The translations under genes and the position numbers were made by a program. A stretch of 42,482 nucleotides of DNA from positions 1 to 42,482 of the forward strand of contig JAXFOQ010000006.1 of NCBI GenBank assembly GCA_034180345.1, written 5' to 3'. The notes beneath the pieces were generated by a model. That model ran no database searches and was not told the origin of the DNA. It saw only the letters and a program-made list of their open reading frames with translations. Source of the DNA: RGIG5681 sp034180345. GTDB taxonomy: Bacteria > Bacillota_I > Bacilli_A > Erysipelotrichales > Erysipelotrichaceae. Shown here one piece after another: positions 42,465 through 42,482 of the stretch; positions within the stretch are counted from its first letter, which is position 1, and each line of letters opens with the position of its first letter.

Positions 42465-42482
42465 ATGAAAAAAAGTAATAAA
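42465..42482 (+). CDS. First codons of a further gene, cut by the window edge
   Basis: ATG at 42465 follows GGAAAGGAAAC at a good distance. Only MKKSNK is visible; the lysines would suit the start of a signal peptide, but nothing can be concluded. Confidence 0.5.

Overview
The window is a piece of a low-GC Bacillota chromosome. The host genes use the standard code, with TAA, TAG and TGA all acting as stops. Gene content (Preiss-Handler NAD genes, UlaA-type and mannose-type PTS, a lipoprotein with histidine triads) fits an anaerobic, host-associated Firmicute. Erysipelotrichia is my best guess, but it is an inference and not proven by a marker gene. I see no rRNA, tRNA or CRISPR array.

Region 1, about 1-13350, is the right part of a siphovirus-type prophage, all on the plus strand. 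It runs from a tape measure protein cut by the window edge, through distal tail protein, tail endopeptidase/tip protein, six small tail-tip or fibre-associated proteins, holin and amidase endolysin, to a terminator. It then ends in a small SHOCT-like protein and a tightly packed module of three serine-recombinase-family proteins. The middle one has no catalytic domain. The left prophage end lies outside the window.

Region 2, about 13350-17750, is a gene graveyard and is very AT-rich. A PD-(D/E)XK nuclease-like gene is split by a frameshift. A membrane-anchored NERD-domain gene with a C4 zinc finger has lost its core and has an in-frame stop. An AraC regulator has lost its start codon and frame. 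A Fic-family gene has lost its catalytic motif. It looks like an old accessory or defence island beside the phage integration site.

Region 3, 17750-30540, is healthy host metabolism. It holds a zinc uptake operon (znuA-znuC-znuB plus a histidine-triad lipoprotein) behind a Fur-family 7-1-7 palindrome. An NAD operon follows: nicotinate phosphoribosyltransferase overlaps a single ORF that fuses the mononucleotide adenylyltransferase to glutamine-dependent NAD synthetase, so two ORFs cover the whole Preiss-Handler route. After these come a HAD phosphatase, phosphoglycerate mutase, and an ArsR regulator overlapping a four-domain sulfur-transfer flavoprotein (CoA-disulfide reductase, rhodanese, TusA and DsrE domains).

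Region 4, 30540-42482, is carbohydrate uptake. A small unknown protein and a PRD/EIIB/EIIA regulator precede an ascorbate-type PTS (EIIA, EIIC, EIIB), a split transketolase, a DUF3284-like protein and a TalC-type transaldolase. This operon ends in a hairpin shared with a convergent glucose-type EIIA, which sits behind an AraC regulator. Divergent from that regulator is a mannose-family PTS (EIIB, EIIC, EIID), then the first codons of another gene. Several genes here and in region 3 have a -10 box right against the start codon and no Shine-Dalgarno, suggesting leaderless mRNAs.
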